DNA of 38,448 bases. It comes from Paracoccaceae bacterium. GTDB taxonomy: Bacteria; Pseudomonadota; Alphaproteobacteria; Rhodobacterales; Rhodobacteraceae. Under the pieces are notes generated by a model. The model saw only the letters and a program-made list of their open reading frames with translations, ran no database searches and had not been told where the DNA came from. Both the position numbers and the translations under genes were made by a program. Below, in pieces: positions 8,718-14,853 of this stretch; within the stretch, counting starts at the first letter, position 1; every line of letters starts with the position of its first letter. The stretch is taken from NCBI GenBank assembly GCA_014323785.1, contig JACONJ010000040.1, positions 1 through 38,448 on the forward strand, in the 5' to 3' direction.

Positions 8718-9164
8718 TCAGGTTCTTGCCTCTTTCAACCATGCGCAGGCTTCCAAGCCATTGGTAAAGCCGGGGCAAACAATATCATCCATTCCCGGCA
8801 GCGCATCGCTATCCCCGAAGGTTTCAACCCGTTCAGCCTCAACCTTTTTGATGCGGGTGAGGTCTTGATAAAACAGGGTTCCGTGGACCCGCGCCCTTAG
8901 GCCGATGATCACTTCGGACACTTTAAAAGGTCCGATCAGGTCAAGGCCCCCGTTGCTTGATACGCATTTGATGGTTTGCCCGTCCAGGCGGGATTTCAGC
9001 CACACAACCGGTCGATTGAAGCCATCGCGCCCGACCATGGAAATGAAGCCCTCGATAGATCCGAGTTCTCGGTGCGCAGCACCGGCCGCACGTTTGAGGC
9101 TTGCCAGTTTGCGCCCTACATCTTGTGCAGTGTCCGGTGTCACGACAAGGTCAGGGGAGAGCAT
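8718..9164 (-). CDS. Hypothetical protein, possible toxin or partner of the DUF433 regulator
   Basis: A 148-residue protein with no recognised domain. It has an acidic/hydrophobic C-terminal half (for example GPFKVSEVIIGLRARVHGTL) and no signal peptide or membrane segment. The ATG at 9164 was chosen because it overlaps the end of the DUF433 frame by 14 bases (ATGCTCTCCCCTGA), implying translational coupling; the longer open frame upstream merely shadows that gene. Position directly after a DUF433-type antitoxin-like gene makes a toxin role possible, but the sequence does not look like a PIN domain. The DUF262-HNH gene follows 18 bases downstream, so it could equally be a nuclease subunit. Confidence 0.6.
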   Translation of the reverse strand: MLSPDLVVTPDTAQDVGRKLASLKRAAGAAHRELGSIEGFISMVGRDGFNRPVVWLKSRLDGQTIKCVSSNGGLDLIGPFKVSEVIIGLRARVHGTLFYQDLTRIKKVEAERVETFGDSDALPGMDDIVCPGFTNGLEACAWLKEART

Positions 9165-9492
9165 CGAGGCCCTCGAATGCCAGTGCGCTTGTAATGTCAT
9201 CTTGGGACAGGGTAAAATCATCCGCAATGTCGGAACGGCTTTCGCCAGATTCCCAACGGCTTTTGACAAGCCATGTCGGGATGCCCGAAACTGACGGCGC
9301 ACCAAAGCAAAGCGCAGGGTCGATGACGATGCGGCGGTCCCAGGGGCGGGGATAAAACCGAACCGCCGGGCCGTTGGCACTGTAGTCAAACTGCCCAAAC
9401 CGCCGTGCCAGCACTTCGGCCCATACCATCTGGCCGGTTGTGCTTACAGACAGCAATTTGTCTTTCAGAACCTTTCCTTCGCGGTCCGTCAT
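9151..9492 (-). CDS. DUF433-domain (C-terminal) half of an interrupted VapB45-like regulator
   Basis: A 113-residue frame whose second half is a DUF433 domain: VIDPALCFGAPSVSGIPTW, then the helix containing SRSDIADDFTLSQDDITSAL. It is in the same frame as the 9571-9918 gene and separated from it only by a TGA at 9571-9573 and 26 sense codons that continue the family sequence (FPFAQARFKTDG). Together they would make one MerR-like/DUF433 protein of the layout known for mycobacterial VapB45. Whether this half is made alone from the ATG at 9492, which has no clear ribosome-binding site, is doubtful. It overlaps the next gene by 14 bases. Confidence 0.6.
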   Translation of the reverse strand: MTDREGKVLKDKLLSVSTTGQMVWAEVLARRFGQFDYSANGPAVRFYPRPWDRRIVIDPALCFGAPSVSGIPTWLVKSRWESGESRSDIADDFTLSQDDITSALAFEGLDALP

Positions 9493-9570
9493 GTCTTGCA
9501 GAATCCCGGCACCGTCCGTTTTGAACCTGGCCTGGGCAAAAGGAAAATCCAGTTGGAGCGTGCGGGAAAG

Positions 9571-9918
9571 TCACGTCCGCGCGGCCAGGATTTTGGATAA
9601 CGCAACGCCGGACTCGCGCATTGCCGCAACCACCGACAATTCGATCAATTGCAGGTAGGAAATTCCCGCGCGAATCAGGCGCACGGAACATGCGCGGGTG
9701 GTTCCCTCCACGCGGGTGCACCTCCCCCAATATGCGACCTGCTGCGGGGTGAGCCCGACATACGCCGCCGCTTCGCCTGTGCGATAGGCGGGTAATGTCC
9801 ATCGGTCCCGATATTCGGCCATAGCAGCCGAGCGATGGAATGAGGCGATGGCCTTGGCCTGCCCTGCGTCGGTCAGGGTGCGGGTCGCTGCACGGGTGTC
9901 GATGGCGGGGGCGGGCAT
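9571..9918 (-). CDS. MerR-like DNA-binding (N-terminal) half of an interrupted VapB45-like regulator
   Basis: A 115-residue frame with a winged-helix MerR-like region: YRTGEAAAYVGLTPQQVAYW (about 45-64), then SYLQLIELSVVAAMRESGV, which matches the second part of that fold. It ends at TGA 9571-9573 after ILAART, where homologues of this architecture continue into a DUF433 domain; the continuation is present in frame (see the next gene). A CGA-to-TGA change at an Arg codon would explain the stop. The first gene of the leftward operon, it probably encoded the DNA-binding autoregulator or antitoxin. A TTGACA box (revcomp, about 9966-9971) from the dispersed repeat lies about 50 bases upstream. 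Confidence 0.6.
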   Translation of the reverse strand: MPAPAIDTRAATRTLTDAGQAKAIASFHRSAAMAEYRDRWTLPAYRTGEAAAYVGLTPQQVAYWGRCTRVEGTTRACSVRLIRAGISYLQLIELSVVAAMRESGVALSKILAART

Positions 9919-9942
9919 CGGGGGAGTCTCCGGTTTCAGATG

Positions 9943-10081
9943 TCACCATTGCCCAGGGTGGCGGGGGTGTCAAGGGGGGCTTTTTACCCCGCGGGTTTTG
10001 GGTGTATAATTGCGGTACAGGGTTAGCTCCTCGGCCCGTTTCCGGTGCGGCAGGTTGGTGAACCAGCAGGTGTTGCCGAAT
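9943..10081 (-). repeat. Scrap of the methyltransferase repeat (copy D)
   Basis: Bases 9943-9996 match the 3' flank of the two complete methyltransferase copies (from CACCATTGCCCA to TTTTTACCCCGCGGG). Bases about 10025-10080 match an internal part of the coding region and translate on the minus strand as FGNTCWFTNLPHRKR. The roughly 200 coding bases that separate these parts in the complete genes are missing. This is a decayed, internally deleted fourth copy, between the divergent regulator and the kinase-like gene; its flank supplies a TTGACA box upstream of the regulator. Confidence 0.75.
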
Positions 10082-10169
10082 CACTGCCGCCGCCACAAGA
10101 CTTGGCTTGGATGGCCGGGAAAAGGAGCGACCGGATGCCGTGCCGGATCCATAATTGGAGCGGGTGAAT

Positions 10170-11042
10170 ATGGACCATCATTCGCATATAGATGTCTCAA
10201 AAGTTATCGATGTCGATAAGTGGGTTCGGGCAGAAGAGGCCTCAACCGGGTCCAGAGAAAAGGTAACGTTAATCGAACCCAGTACGGATCGCCATTATAT
10301 TCTTAAGTTCCCCAAGAAACGCAGGGAACATCAGGTGTGGTCAGAGTTGCTGGCCTCTTACATCGCGGGTGATCTTCTGGGTTGGGACGTTCAGCATACT
10401 TCCATAGCCCAGCAGGGAAACAGACATGGCAACCTTTTGCGGTATGTCTACAAACCTGAGAGCGAGACCTTCACGGAACATGAGAGAGAGACCTTCACGG
10501 AAGGCTTGCGGTTCTGTACCCAGGCCGATCCTGATTTCGATGTGGATAAGGGGACCAGGCACACTCTGCCATTGATTATTAAAGTCTGTGACGACCTTCT
10601 GAAGAAGGGCTTGAAGCGGGACGACTTCATGGATTTCTGGGCCCGGGGGCTCGCACTGGATACCCTGATCTCTAACACGGACCGTCATGCCGAAAACTGG
10701 GCCCTCATTGAGGGACCAGAGGGCGTTCGGGTGGCCCCGCTTTATGACAACGGATTGAGCCTGGGGTGCGGCCTTGATAAGGTCGGATTGGACCGCGCCT
10801 TTGATGACGCTGGTCAATTGAACGCCGCACACCTGGAAAGACAACGGCGAAACGGACGCCACAATCTGCGGCTGGATAAGCCTGACAACCCCGCCAGCAC
10901 CCGCCCCGCGCAAAGCGCGAGTCGGTCAACTCATCACCCTGCTGCTGATGCTTCACCATTGCCCAAGGCGGGTGGCGCGTCAAGGGGGGCTTTTTACCCC
11001 GCGGGTGCCAGATGGCGGTTGCGGATAAGGAGGCGGGCGTAG
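10170..11042 (+). CDS. HipA-like kinase-fold protein, C-terminally truncated
   Basis: A 290-residue frame whose first 240 or so residues are a HipA-like/PI4K-fold kinase: a nucleotide-binding strand with YILKFPKKR, the catalytic loop DTLISNTDRHAENWAL and a metal-binding PLYDNGLSLGC. The ATG at 10170 has GGAG 9 bases upstream. From about 10931 the frame runs into sequence shared with the methyltransferase repeat (HHPAADASPLPKAGG onward), so the native C terminus has been replaced. It also overlaps the 3' end of the opposite-strand methyltransferase by 49 bases. A 24-bp tandem duplication (10458-10505) gives ETFTE twice. No HipB-type antitoxin is next to it. It may be inactive; the catalytic residues are intact. 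Confidence 0.7.
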   Translation: MDHHSHIDVSKVIDVDKWVRAEEASTGSREKVTLIEPSTDRHYILKFPKKRREHQVWSELLASYIAGDLLGWDVQHTSIAQQGNRHGNLLRYVYKPESETFTEHERETFTEGLRFCTQADPDFDVDKGTRHTLPLIIKVCDDLLKKGLKRDDFMDFWARGLALDTLISNTDRHAENWALIEGPEGVRVAPLYDNGLSLGCGLDKVGLDRAFDDAGQLNAAHLERQRRNGRHNLRLDKPDNPASTRPAQSASRSTHHPAADASPLPKAGGASRGAFYPAGARWRLRIRRRA

Positions 11043-11995
11043 ATTTCTTTGCCGTTCAAGAAGAAGCGGGAAACCTTTCCGGTCTTCTCAAGCATGAGGG
11101 GCCGGTCCATCCCCAGAATCTCAAATTGTTCCGGGTTATACTTATCCAGAAAGGTGACGGGGACGCCCATGGCCCCAAGGTAGTCGGCGGGGATGTGGGC
11201 CACCTTGGACACCTCGATGGCGTCATAGTTATCATAGGCGGGAAACTCTTCGGGGGAGTATGTCTTCCACAGGATGAGCTCCTCGTTCCGCTTGCGGTGC
11301 GGTAAATTCGTGAACCAGCAGGTGTTGCCGAACATCTGGTCTGTGCCATCGGGGCGACCATAGCTGCGGGCGCGCACCCCGGTGAACCCCAGCCACACCC
11401 GATTGTCGCGGATAAGGGGGAAGACCTCTTTATACGTCAAAGCATTCAAATTGCCGATAATCAGGAACTTCTTGTTGTGTTCCACCAGCTGCGCCAGGTA
11501 TTCGCGGAACAGGCTGAAGGGCGGGTTGGTGACAATCACATCGGCCTGCCGCAGCAGATCGATACATTCGGGGCTGCGGAAATCGCCGTCGCCATCCAGA
11601 AGGCGCAAGCCAATGTCATCGGGGCGGGGGACCACATCGCCCGCGCGGAAGCCGGTGTAATCCAGCATGATGGCGCGCTCGGAATCAAGCCGTGTGAACA
11701 TGTCCGGGTTGCGGGATTTGTAGCAGGTGGCAATCAACCGCCGCAGGCCGAAGTGCGCGAAGTTGTGGCTGAAATAGTGCCAGAACTGCGACACACGCGG
11801 ATCATCGCAGTTGCAGTAGATCGTCTTGCCCGCAAAATGCGCGGCGTAATGGGCGCATTCGGCCTCTATGTCGGGCAGCTGCGTGCAGGGCGGCGTTGCG
11901 GGGCATGGGCGGGCATGGGGGGTGCACGGGTGCGGGCATAAGGGCAGTTTGGCTTGGATCACTGCAGACTATGCCGCCTGGGCGGACGGTGCAAC
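10953..11995 (-). repeat. 1,043-bp direct repeat, copy A (methyltransferase unit)
   Basis: Matches 26961-28003 in the same orientation without visible length change. It begins at TCACCATTGCCC and ends at GACGGTGCAAC; flanking bases differ. It contains one complete methyltransferase gene with its upstream region and its 3' flank. No transposase, terminal inverted repeat or obvious target duplication was found at the edges. Confidence 0.85.
10994..11962 (-). CDS. EcoRI-family adenine-specific DNA methyltransferase (copy A)
   Basis: A 322-residue S-adenosylmethionine-dependent DNA adenine methyltransferase of the M.EcoRI family. Family marks are TQLPDIEAE near the N terminus, KTIYCNCDDPRVSQFW, the catalytic NPPF (146-149) for N6-adenine transfer, FLIIGN, WFTNLPHRKRNEE, AYDNYDAIEVSKV and VTFLDKYNPEQFEI. 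The GTG at 11962 is the only start near the conserved region; the first 25 or so residues are Pro/Cys-rich and may not be native. No restriction enzyme gene is adjacent, so it is an orphan methyltransferase. Its upstream region carries CCGCC/GGCGG (about 11975-11986), a possible operator. It differs from copy B at roughly 15 residues and faces the inverted headless copy C. Confidence 0.85.
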   Translation of the reverse strand: MIQAKLPLCPHPCTPHARPCPATPPCTQLPDIEAECAHYAAHFAGKTIYCNCDDPRVSQFWHYFSHNFAHFGLRRLIATCYKSRNPDMFTRLDSERAIMLDYTGFRAGDVVPRPDDIGLRLLDGDGDFRSPECIDLLRQADVIVTNPPFSLFREYLAQLVEHNKKFLIIGNLNALTYKEVFPLIRDNRVWLGFTGVRARSYGRPDGTDQMFGNTCWFTNLPHRKRNEELILWKTYSPEEFPAYDNYDAIEVSKVAHIPADYLGAMGVPVTFLDKYNPEQFEILGMDRPLMLEKTGKVSRFFLNGKEIYARLLIRNRHLAPAG

Positions 11996-12101
11996 CTGAA
12001 AATGTGCCGTGAAGGGTGTGTGAAGCGGCTTCACGGCGGTTTCACGGGCTGCCTTTGGGCCTGTTTTACCTAAAAGACAACATAATCCTGATTATCGGCA
12101 A
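11451..12101. other. Candidate invertible segment between inverted methyltransferase halves
   Basis: The 16-base sequence TCCTGATTATCGGCAA occurs on the minus strand at 11451-11466 (inside copy A) and on the plus strand at 12086-12101 (the start of copy C), in the same codon frame in both. Homology runs outward from these points to 10931 and 12670. The enclosed 619 bases hold the only N-terminal half. Inversion would fuse that half in frame to the C copy. Confidence 0.55.
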
Positions 12102-12603
12102 CAAGAACGCCATCACCTATAAGGAGGTCTTCCCCCTGATCCGTGACAATCGCCTTTGGGTCGGGGTGACGCCGATGGGCCGCGACCTGCTGTTCGGAAT
12201 ACCCGATGATCGCGCCGCCGCATTGCAGGCCACAGGCCGCGAAGGCAGTGCCTGGCGCATGGTGGGCAGCGCGGTGATGGGCCGCGCACAAGCGGTCTGG
12301 TTCTCCAACCTGCCGCACAGCAAGCGGAACGAGGAGCTCGTCCTGTGGAAGACATACTCCCCCGAAGAGTTTCCCGCGTATGATAACTATGACGCCATCG
12401 AGGTGTCCAAGGTGGCCCACATCCCCGCCGACTACCCTGGGGCCATGGGCGTCCCCATCACCTTTCTGGATAAATATAACCCGGAACAGTTTGAACTGAT
12501 CGGAAACGAGAGAACAGTCGGGAAATCCCGATTCGTGTTGAGTGGCAGGCAACTCTACGCCCGCCTCCTTATCCGCAACCGCCACCCGCAAACCGCGGGG
12601 TAA
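12016..12603 (+). CDS. EcoRI-family methyltransferase C-terminal half without N-terminus (copy C)
   Basis: An open frame of 195 residues in which homology to copies A and B starts only at LIIGNKN (12086 onward) and runs to the C terminus, so SAM-binding and NPPF parts are absent. It cannot be an active enzyme alone. The C-terminal half is intact and has its own variant: a longer insert with GVTPMGRDLLFGIPDD before WFSNLPHSKRNEE and a different tail. Bases 12321-12494 are nearly identical to copy A on the other strand. The nominal GTG start (12016) has no ribosome-binding site and its first 23 residues resemble nothing. It reads best as a silent cassette or remnant. Confidence 0.7.
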   Translation: MCEAASRRFHGLPLGLFYLKDNIILIIGNKNAITYKEVFPLIRDNRLWVGVTPMGRDLLFGIPDDRAAALQATGREGSAWRMVGSAVMGRAQAVWFSNLPHSKRNEELVLWKTYSPEEFPAYDNYDAIEVSKVAHIPADYPGAMGVPITFLDKYNPEQFELIGNERTVGKSRFVLSGRQLYARLLIRNRHPQTAG

Positions 12604-12670
12604 GGCCGCCCCCCCCCTTGACGCGCCCCCCGCCTTGGGCAATGGTGAAGCATCAGCAGCAGGGTGATGA
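12086..12670 (+). repeat. Inverted-repeat arm (copy C) of the methyltransferase unit
   Basis: Homologous on the opposite strand to 10931-11466. Shared sequence extends past the gene end through the 3' flank (CTTGACGCGCC, then CCGCCTTGGGCAATGGTGA) and a further 20 or so bases ending in AGGGTGATGA that copy B lacks. Confidence 0.8.
12618..12649 (+). promoter_or_regulatory. Conserved TTGAC...ATGGTGA element of the repeat 3' flank
   Basis: Each methyltransferase copy is followed by TTGAC[A/G], a C-rich spacer and GGGCAATGGTGA. At copy C this lies about 60 bases before the heptad-repeat gene, and at scrap D about 35 bases before the interrupted regulator, both facing the gene. The TTGAC box makes a travelling promoter plausible; the -10 is poor. 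Confidence 0.3.
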
Positions 12671-12703
12671 CCGCCCCGCCGCTTGATCCCAGGAGATTCG
12701 CCC

Positions 12704-13117
12704 ATGCCCGACCCCGCCATCGATGCCCAACACGATGACTTTGCCACCAGGGCCGACCTGGCCGAATTGAAAACGGACCTGCGCGCGGATATCGCCGGGG
12801 TGAAAACAGACTTGGCCAGCGTGAAAACCGAGATGACCACGGTGAAAACAGACCTGGCCAGCATGAAAACAGACTTGGCCGGGGTGAAAACAGACCTGGC
12901 TGGGGTGAAAACCGAGATGGCCGCGATGAAATCCAGCCTCGGCGAAGTGAAAACAGACCTGACCGGGGTGAAAACCGAGATGGCCGGGGTGAAAACCGAG
13001 GTGGCCCTGATGCGCCGTGATATGCGCTGGATCATGGGCGTTGGCGGCGTCTTTCTTTCCGCGATGCTGGTCATTTTCGGGATCGCCGCCCGCGCCCTCG
13101 TCCTCGCCGTGGGGTAA
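12704..13117 (+). CDS. Coiled-coil heptad-repeat protein with C-terminal membrane anchor
   Basis: A 137-residue protein with three parts: a short acidic head (1-20), about twelve near-perfect heptads of the form V-K-T-D-L-A-x (about 22-105) predicted to make a long coiled coil, and one hydrophobic segment (about 110-134) followed by the C terminus. At DNA level the heptads are an imperfect 21-bp tandem repeat (about 12766-13010). AGGAGA (12691-12696) precedes the ATG at 12704. It is not assigned to a family; CCDC90/DUF1640-like and Borrelia Bdr-like proteins share the layout. It stands alone between copy C and the Panacea locus. Copy number of the repeat may vary between strains. Confidence 0.7.
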   Translation: MPDPAIDAQHDDFATRADLAELKTDLRADIAGVKTDLASVKTEMTTVKTDLASMKTDLAGVKTDLAGVKTEMAAMKSSLGEVKTDLTGVKTEMAGVKTEVALMRRDMRWIMGVGGVFLSAMLVIFGIAARALVLAVG

Positions 13118-13186
13118 GATTTATCGGCCCCGCGCAGCCGTAAAGCCGCCCTTGGGCCCCCCGCCGATGGCAGCACTTGACGCAGC

Positions 13187-13585
13187 CTACCGCCTTGCGC
13201 CAACGAAGATTCCTGTCAAGACCATTCCAACCAGCCCGATCACCGTCACGGCGGTGCTGCCAACCAGCAAATCCAGGGCACTATCCGGAAGAGAGAAGCC
13301 GAGAACAACCCCGAAACCGTGCAGCAGAAGCAGGGCAAAAACTGCACCACAATACGCGCACATGAACCAGAATGCCTTTTCCGCAAAAGGCTTGATCAGG
13401 TCGTTGAGCGTCCTCGTGGTCTCGGCATGTGTTTGATCCCTCAAACTATTACTTGCCGAGCCCCGGGCGGCTGCCAGAGGATAATCCTGAGGAGGGCCGC
13501 CCCCAAGATCGGCCCCGGATGGCGCAATGTCAAGATCGTCCAGGGTGATCTTATCACCTTCACCGGGCGGCTTGTCGTCCTGCAT
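13187..13585 (-). CDS. Two-helix membrane protein, candidate PanT-type toxin
   Basis: A 132-residue protein with a polar, Asp/Gly/Pro-rich N-terminal region (1-60) and two long hydrophobic segments (about 71-96 and 103-129), ending in Arg-Arg. It has no family recognised by eye. The ATG (13585) lies inside the end of the Panacea-domain gene, overlapping by 26 bases, so the two are translationally coupled. Panacea (PanA) antitoxins are known to pair with many toxin folds, including membrane-acting ones, and that is the reason for the toxin inference. Confidence 0.6.
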   Translation of the reverse strand: MQDDKPPGEGDKITLDDLDIAPSGADLGGGPPQDYPLAAARGSASNSLRDQTHAETTRTLNDLIKPFAEKAFWFMCAYCGAVFALLLLHGFGVVLGFSLPDSALDLLVGSTAVTVIGLVGMVLTGIFVGARR

Positions 13586-14036
13586 GGGCCAACCTTATGA
13601 AATGCTGCCGGATATCTTCGTTGAACAAAGGCTGGTTGCGCCCTTCCCCGAAATAGGTGTTCGCCCAGGGCGTTCCCGGCTGGTGAGTCATCCTGGAAAG
13701 CCACACACCAGTGTACTTGTCGTATTTTCTCCATGTATGTTGGATCACCGCCCGTTCCTCTGCGCTCAGGTCAGCGGAATAAGGTTTCCCGTTCGGAGGG
13801 GCCATACGATCACCCGAAGCGTTGTGGCCATAATCGCGAAGATGATCCCAGATCGGGCGCATCACCGGCCCGCCATCCCAAGCCTCAATGTCACCACAGA
13901 CCAAAGGCTCCCCATTGATGGCAAGGTTCCAGCCGTGGGCAAGATACACCAGTTTCTGAAGTTTTATCTGGCTCATTTTTTCACCATTGAGTTTGATAAA
14001 CTCATTGGCGATTGCGCGAGGGTCATGGCTGGGCAT
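13560..14036 (-). CDS. Panacea-domain (DUF4065, SocA/GepA-like) antitoxin
   Basis: A 158-residue Panacea-domain protein. Marks are IANEFIKLNGEKMSQIKLQK, LVYLAHGWNLAI, CGDIEAWDGGPVMRPIWDHL, the acidic/aromatic middle, and the ending VWLSRMTHQPGTPWANTY. SocA of Caulobacter, a proteolytic-adaptor antitoxin, and PanA proteins share this domain. The ATG at 14036 was chosen over upstream frame starts because CAGGGAGG lies about 10 bases before it and the domain starts right after. It overlaps the downstream membrane-protein gene by 26 bases. Upstream are a TTGACA box and two 11-bp direct repeats (14084-14105) that could bind an autoregulator. Confidence 0.82.
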   Translation of the reverse strand: MPSHDPRAIANEFIKLNGEKMSQIKLQKLVYLAHGWNLAINGEPLVCGDIEAWDGGPVMRPIWDHLRDYGHNASGDRMAPPNGKPYSADLSAEERAVIQHTWRKYDKYTGVWLSRMTHQPGTPWANTYFGEGRNQPLFNEDIRQHFIRLAHAGRQAAR

Positions 14037-14083
14037 TGAAATCGGGCCTCCCTGTTCCGGTGTAGGGTATTCAGGGAGTCGAT

Positions 14084-14105
14084 ACATTGTCAAGACATTA
14101 TCAAG
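14084..14105 (-). promoter_or_regulatory. Direct repeats over the panA-like promoter
   Basis: ACATTGTCAAG (14084-14094) and ACATTATCAAG (14095-14105) are tandem 11-bp repeats. On the minus strand the right unit gives TTGATAATGT and the left TTGACAATGT, so a -35-like TTGACA is inside the left unit. It is positioned about 55 bases before the antitoxin ATG, a natural operator place. Confidence 0.4.
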
Positions 14106-14149
14106 TACCGCCACCAAACACCCCGAACCCCGCAGACATAAAGCCGCCC

Positions 14150-14848
14150 CTAGCCCAGCGCGTAGCCCGCGCCCCTGACGGTTCGAATGGGATCATCCCT
14201 GTCCGGTCCCCTGAGCTCCCTGCGCAGGCGGCCAACGTGCACATCAACCGTGCGGCTTTCAACATAGATGTCACGGCCCCAGACACGGTCAAGCAGTTGT
14301 TCACGGCTCCAGACACGGCCGGGGCGTTCCATAAAGGCCGCCAAAAGGCGAAACCCGATGGGACCAAGCGTCAGACACTTCCCCGCCCTGCAGGCCCTGT
14401 GTTCGGTCATATCAAGCGTGATGTCATCATAGTTCAGCCGTTCGCCCACAGCCGCCGGGCGAAGGCGGCGCAGCTGCGTGCGCAAGCGCGCCAGAAGCTC
14501 GGCCACCGAATAGGGTTTCACGACATAATCATCGGCCCCGGTGTCCAGGCCGCGCACCTTGTCGGCCTCATCCGACCGGGCCGAAAGCATGATGACGGGG
14601 ATCCGGCTGGTCTGCTTGCCGCGTTTCAACTGGCGGCACACCTCTATGCCCGACACATGGGGCAGCATCCAATCCAGGATGATGACGTCAGGCGGCGTTT
14701 CCCGCACAAGGGCCAAAGCCTTGTCCCCGGTTTCGGCGGTCATCACCTCAAAACCCCTGGCGCGGACGTTATAGGCCAGCATCTCCCGCTGTGCGGGTTC
14801 ATCCTCGACGATCAGAACCAGGGGCAGAACCAGGGGGGCAGCGGCCAT
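14150..14848 (-). CDS. phoB: Phosphate regulon response regulator PhoB
   Basis: A 232-residue OmpR/PhoB-class transcription factor. The receiver domain has acidic pair EDE (15-17), phospho-acceptor Asp59 in ILDWMLPHVSG and the conserved Lys in VVKPYS. The C-terminal winged helix contains SREQLLDRVWG, ESRTVDVHVGRLRREL and the end RTVRGAGYAL. It activates Pst and other phosphate-starvation genes by binding Pho boxes. It is the last gene of the operon, 5 bases after phoU. A 12-bp tandem duplication (AGAACCAGGGGC/G, 14814-14837) at the 5' end gives the doubled N-terminal P-L-V-L. Confidence 0.95.
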   Translation of the reverse strand: MAAAPLVLPLVLIVEDEPAQREMLAYNVRARGFEVMTAETGDKALALVRETPPDVIILDWMLPHVSGIEVCRQLKRGKQTSRIPVIMLSARSDEADKVRGLDTGADDYVVKPYSVAELLARLRTQLRRLRPAAVGERLNYDDITLDMTEHRACRAGKCLTLGPIGFRLLAAFMERPGRVWSREQLLDRVWGRDIYVESRTVDVHVGRLRRELRGPDRDDPIRTVRGAGYALG

Positions 14849-14853
14849 CGACG

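Noticed and set aside
10958-11001. GGGGGGCTTTTTACCCC as an insertion-sequence terminal repeat
   Set aside because: It occurs only on the 3' side of the methyltransferase units, with no inverted partner on the 5' side.
12070-13203. A 377-residue minus-strand frame opposite copy C and the heptad gene
   Set aside because: Its repetitive sequence is the antisense of the 21-bp heptad repeats and of the methyltransferase half.
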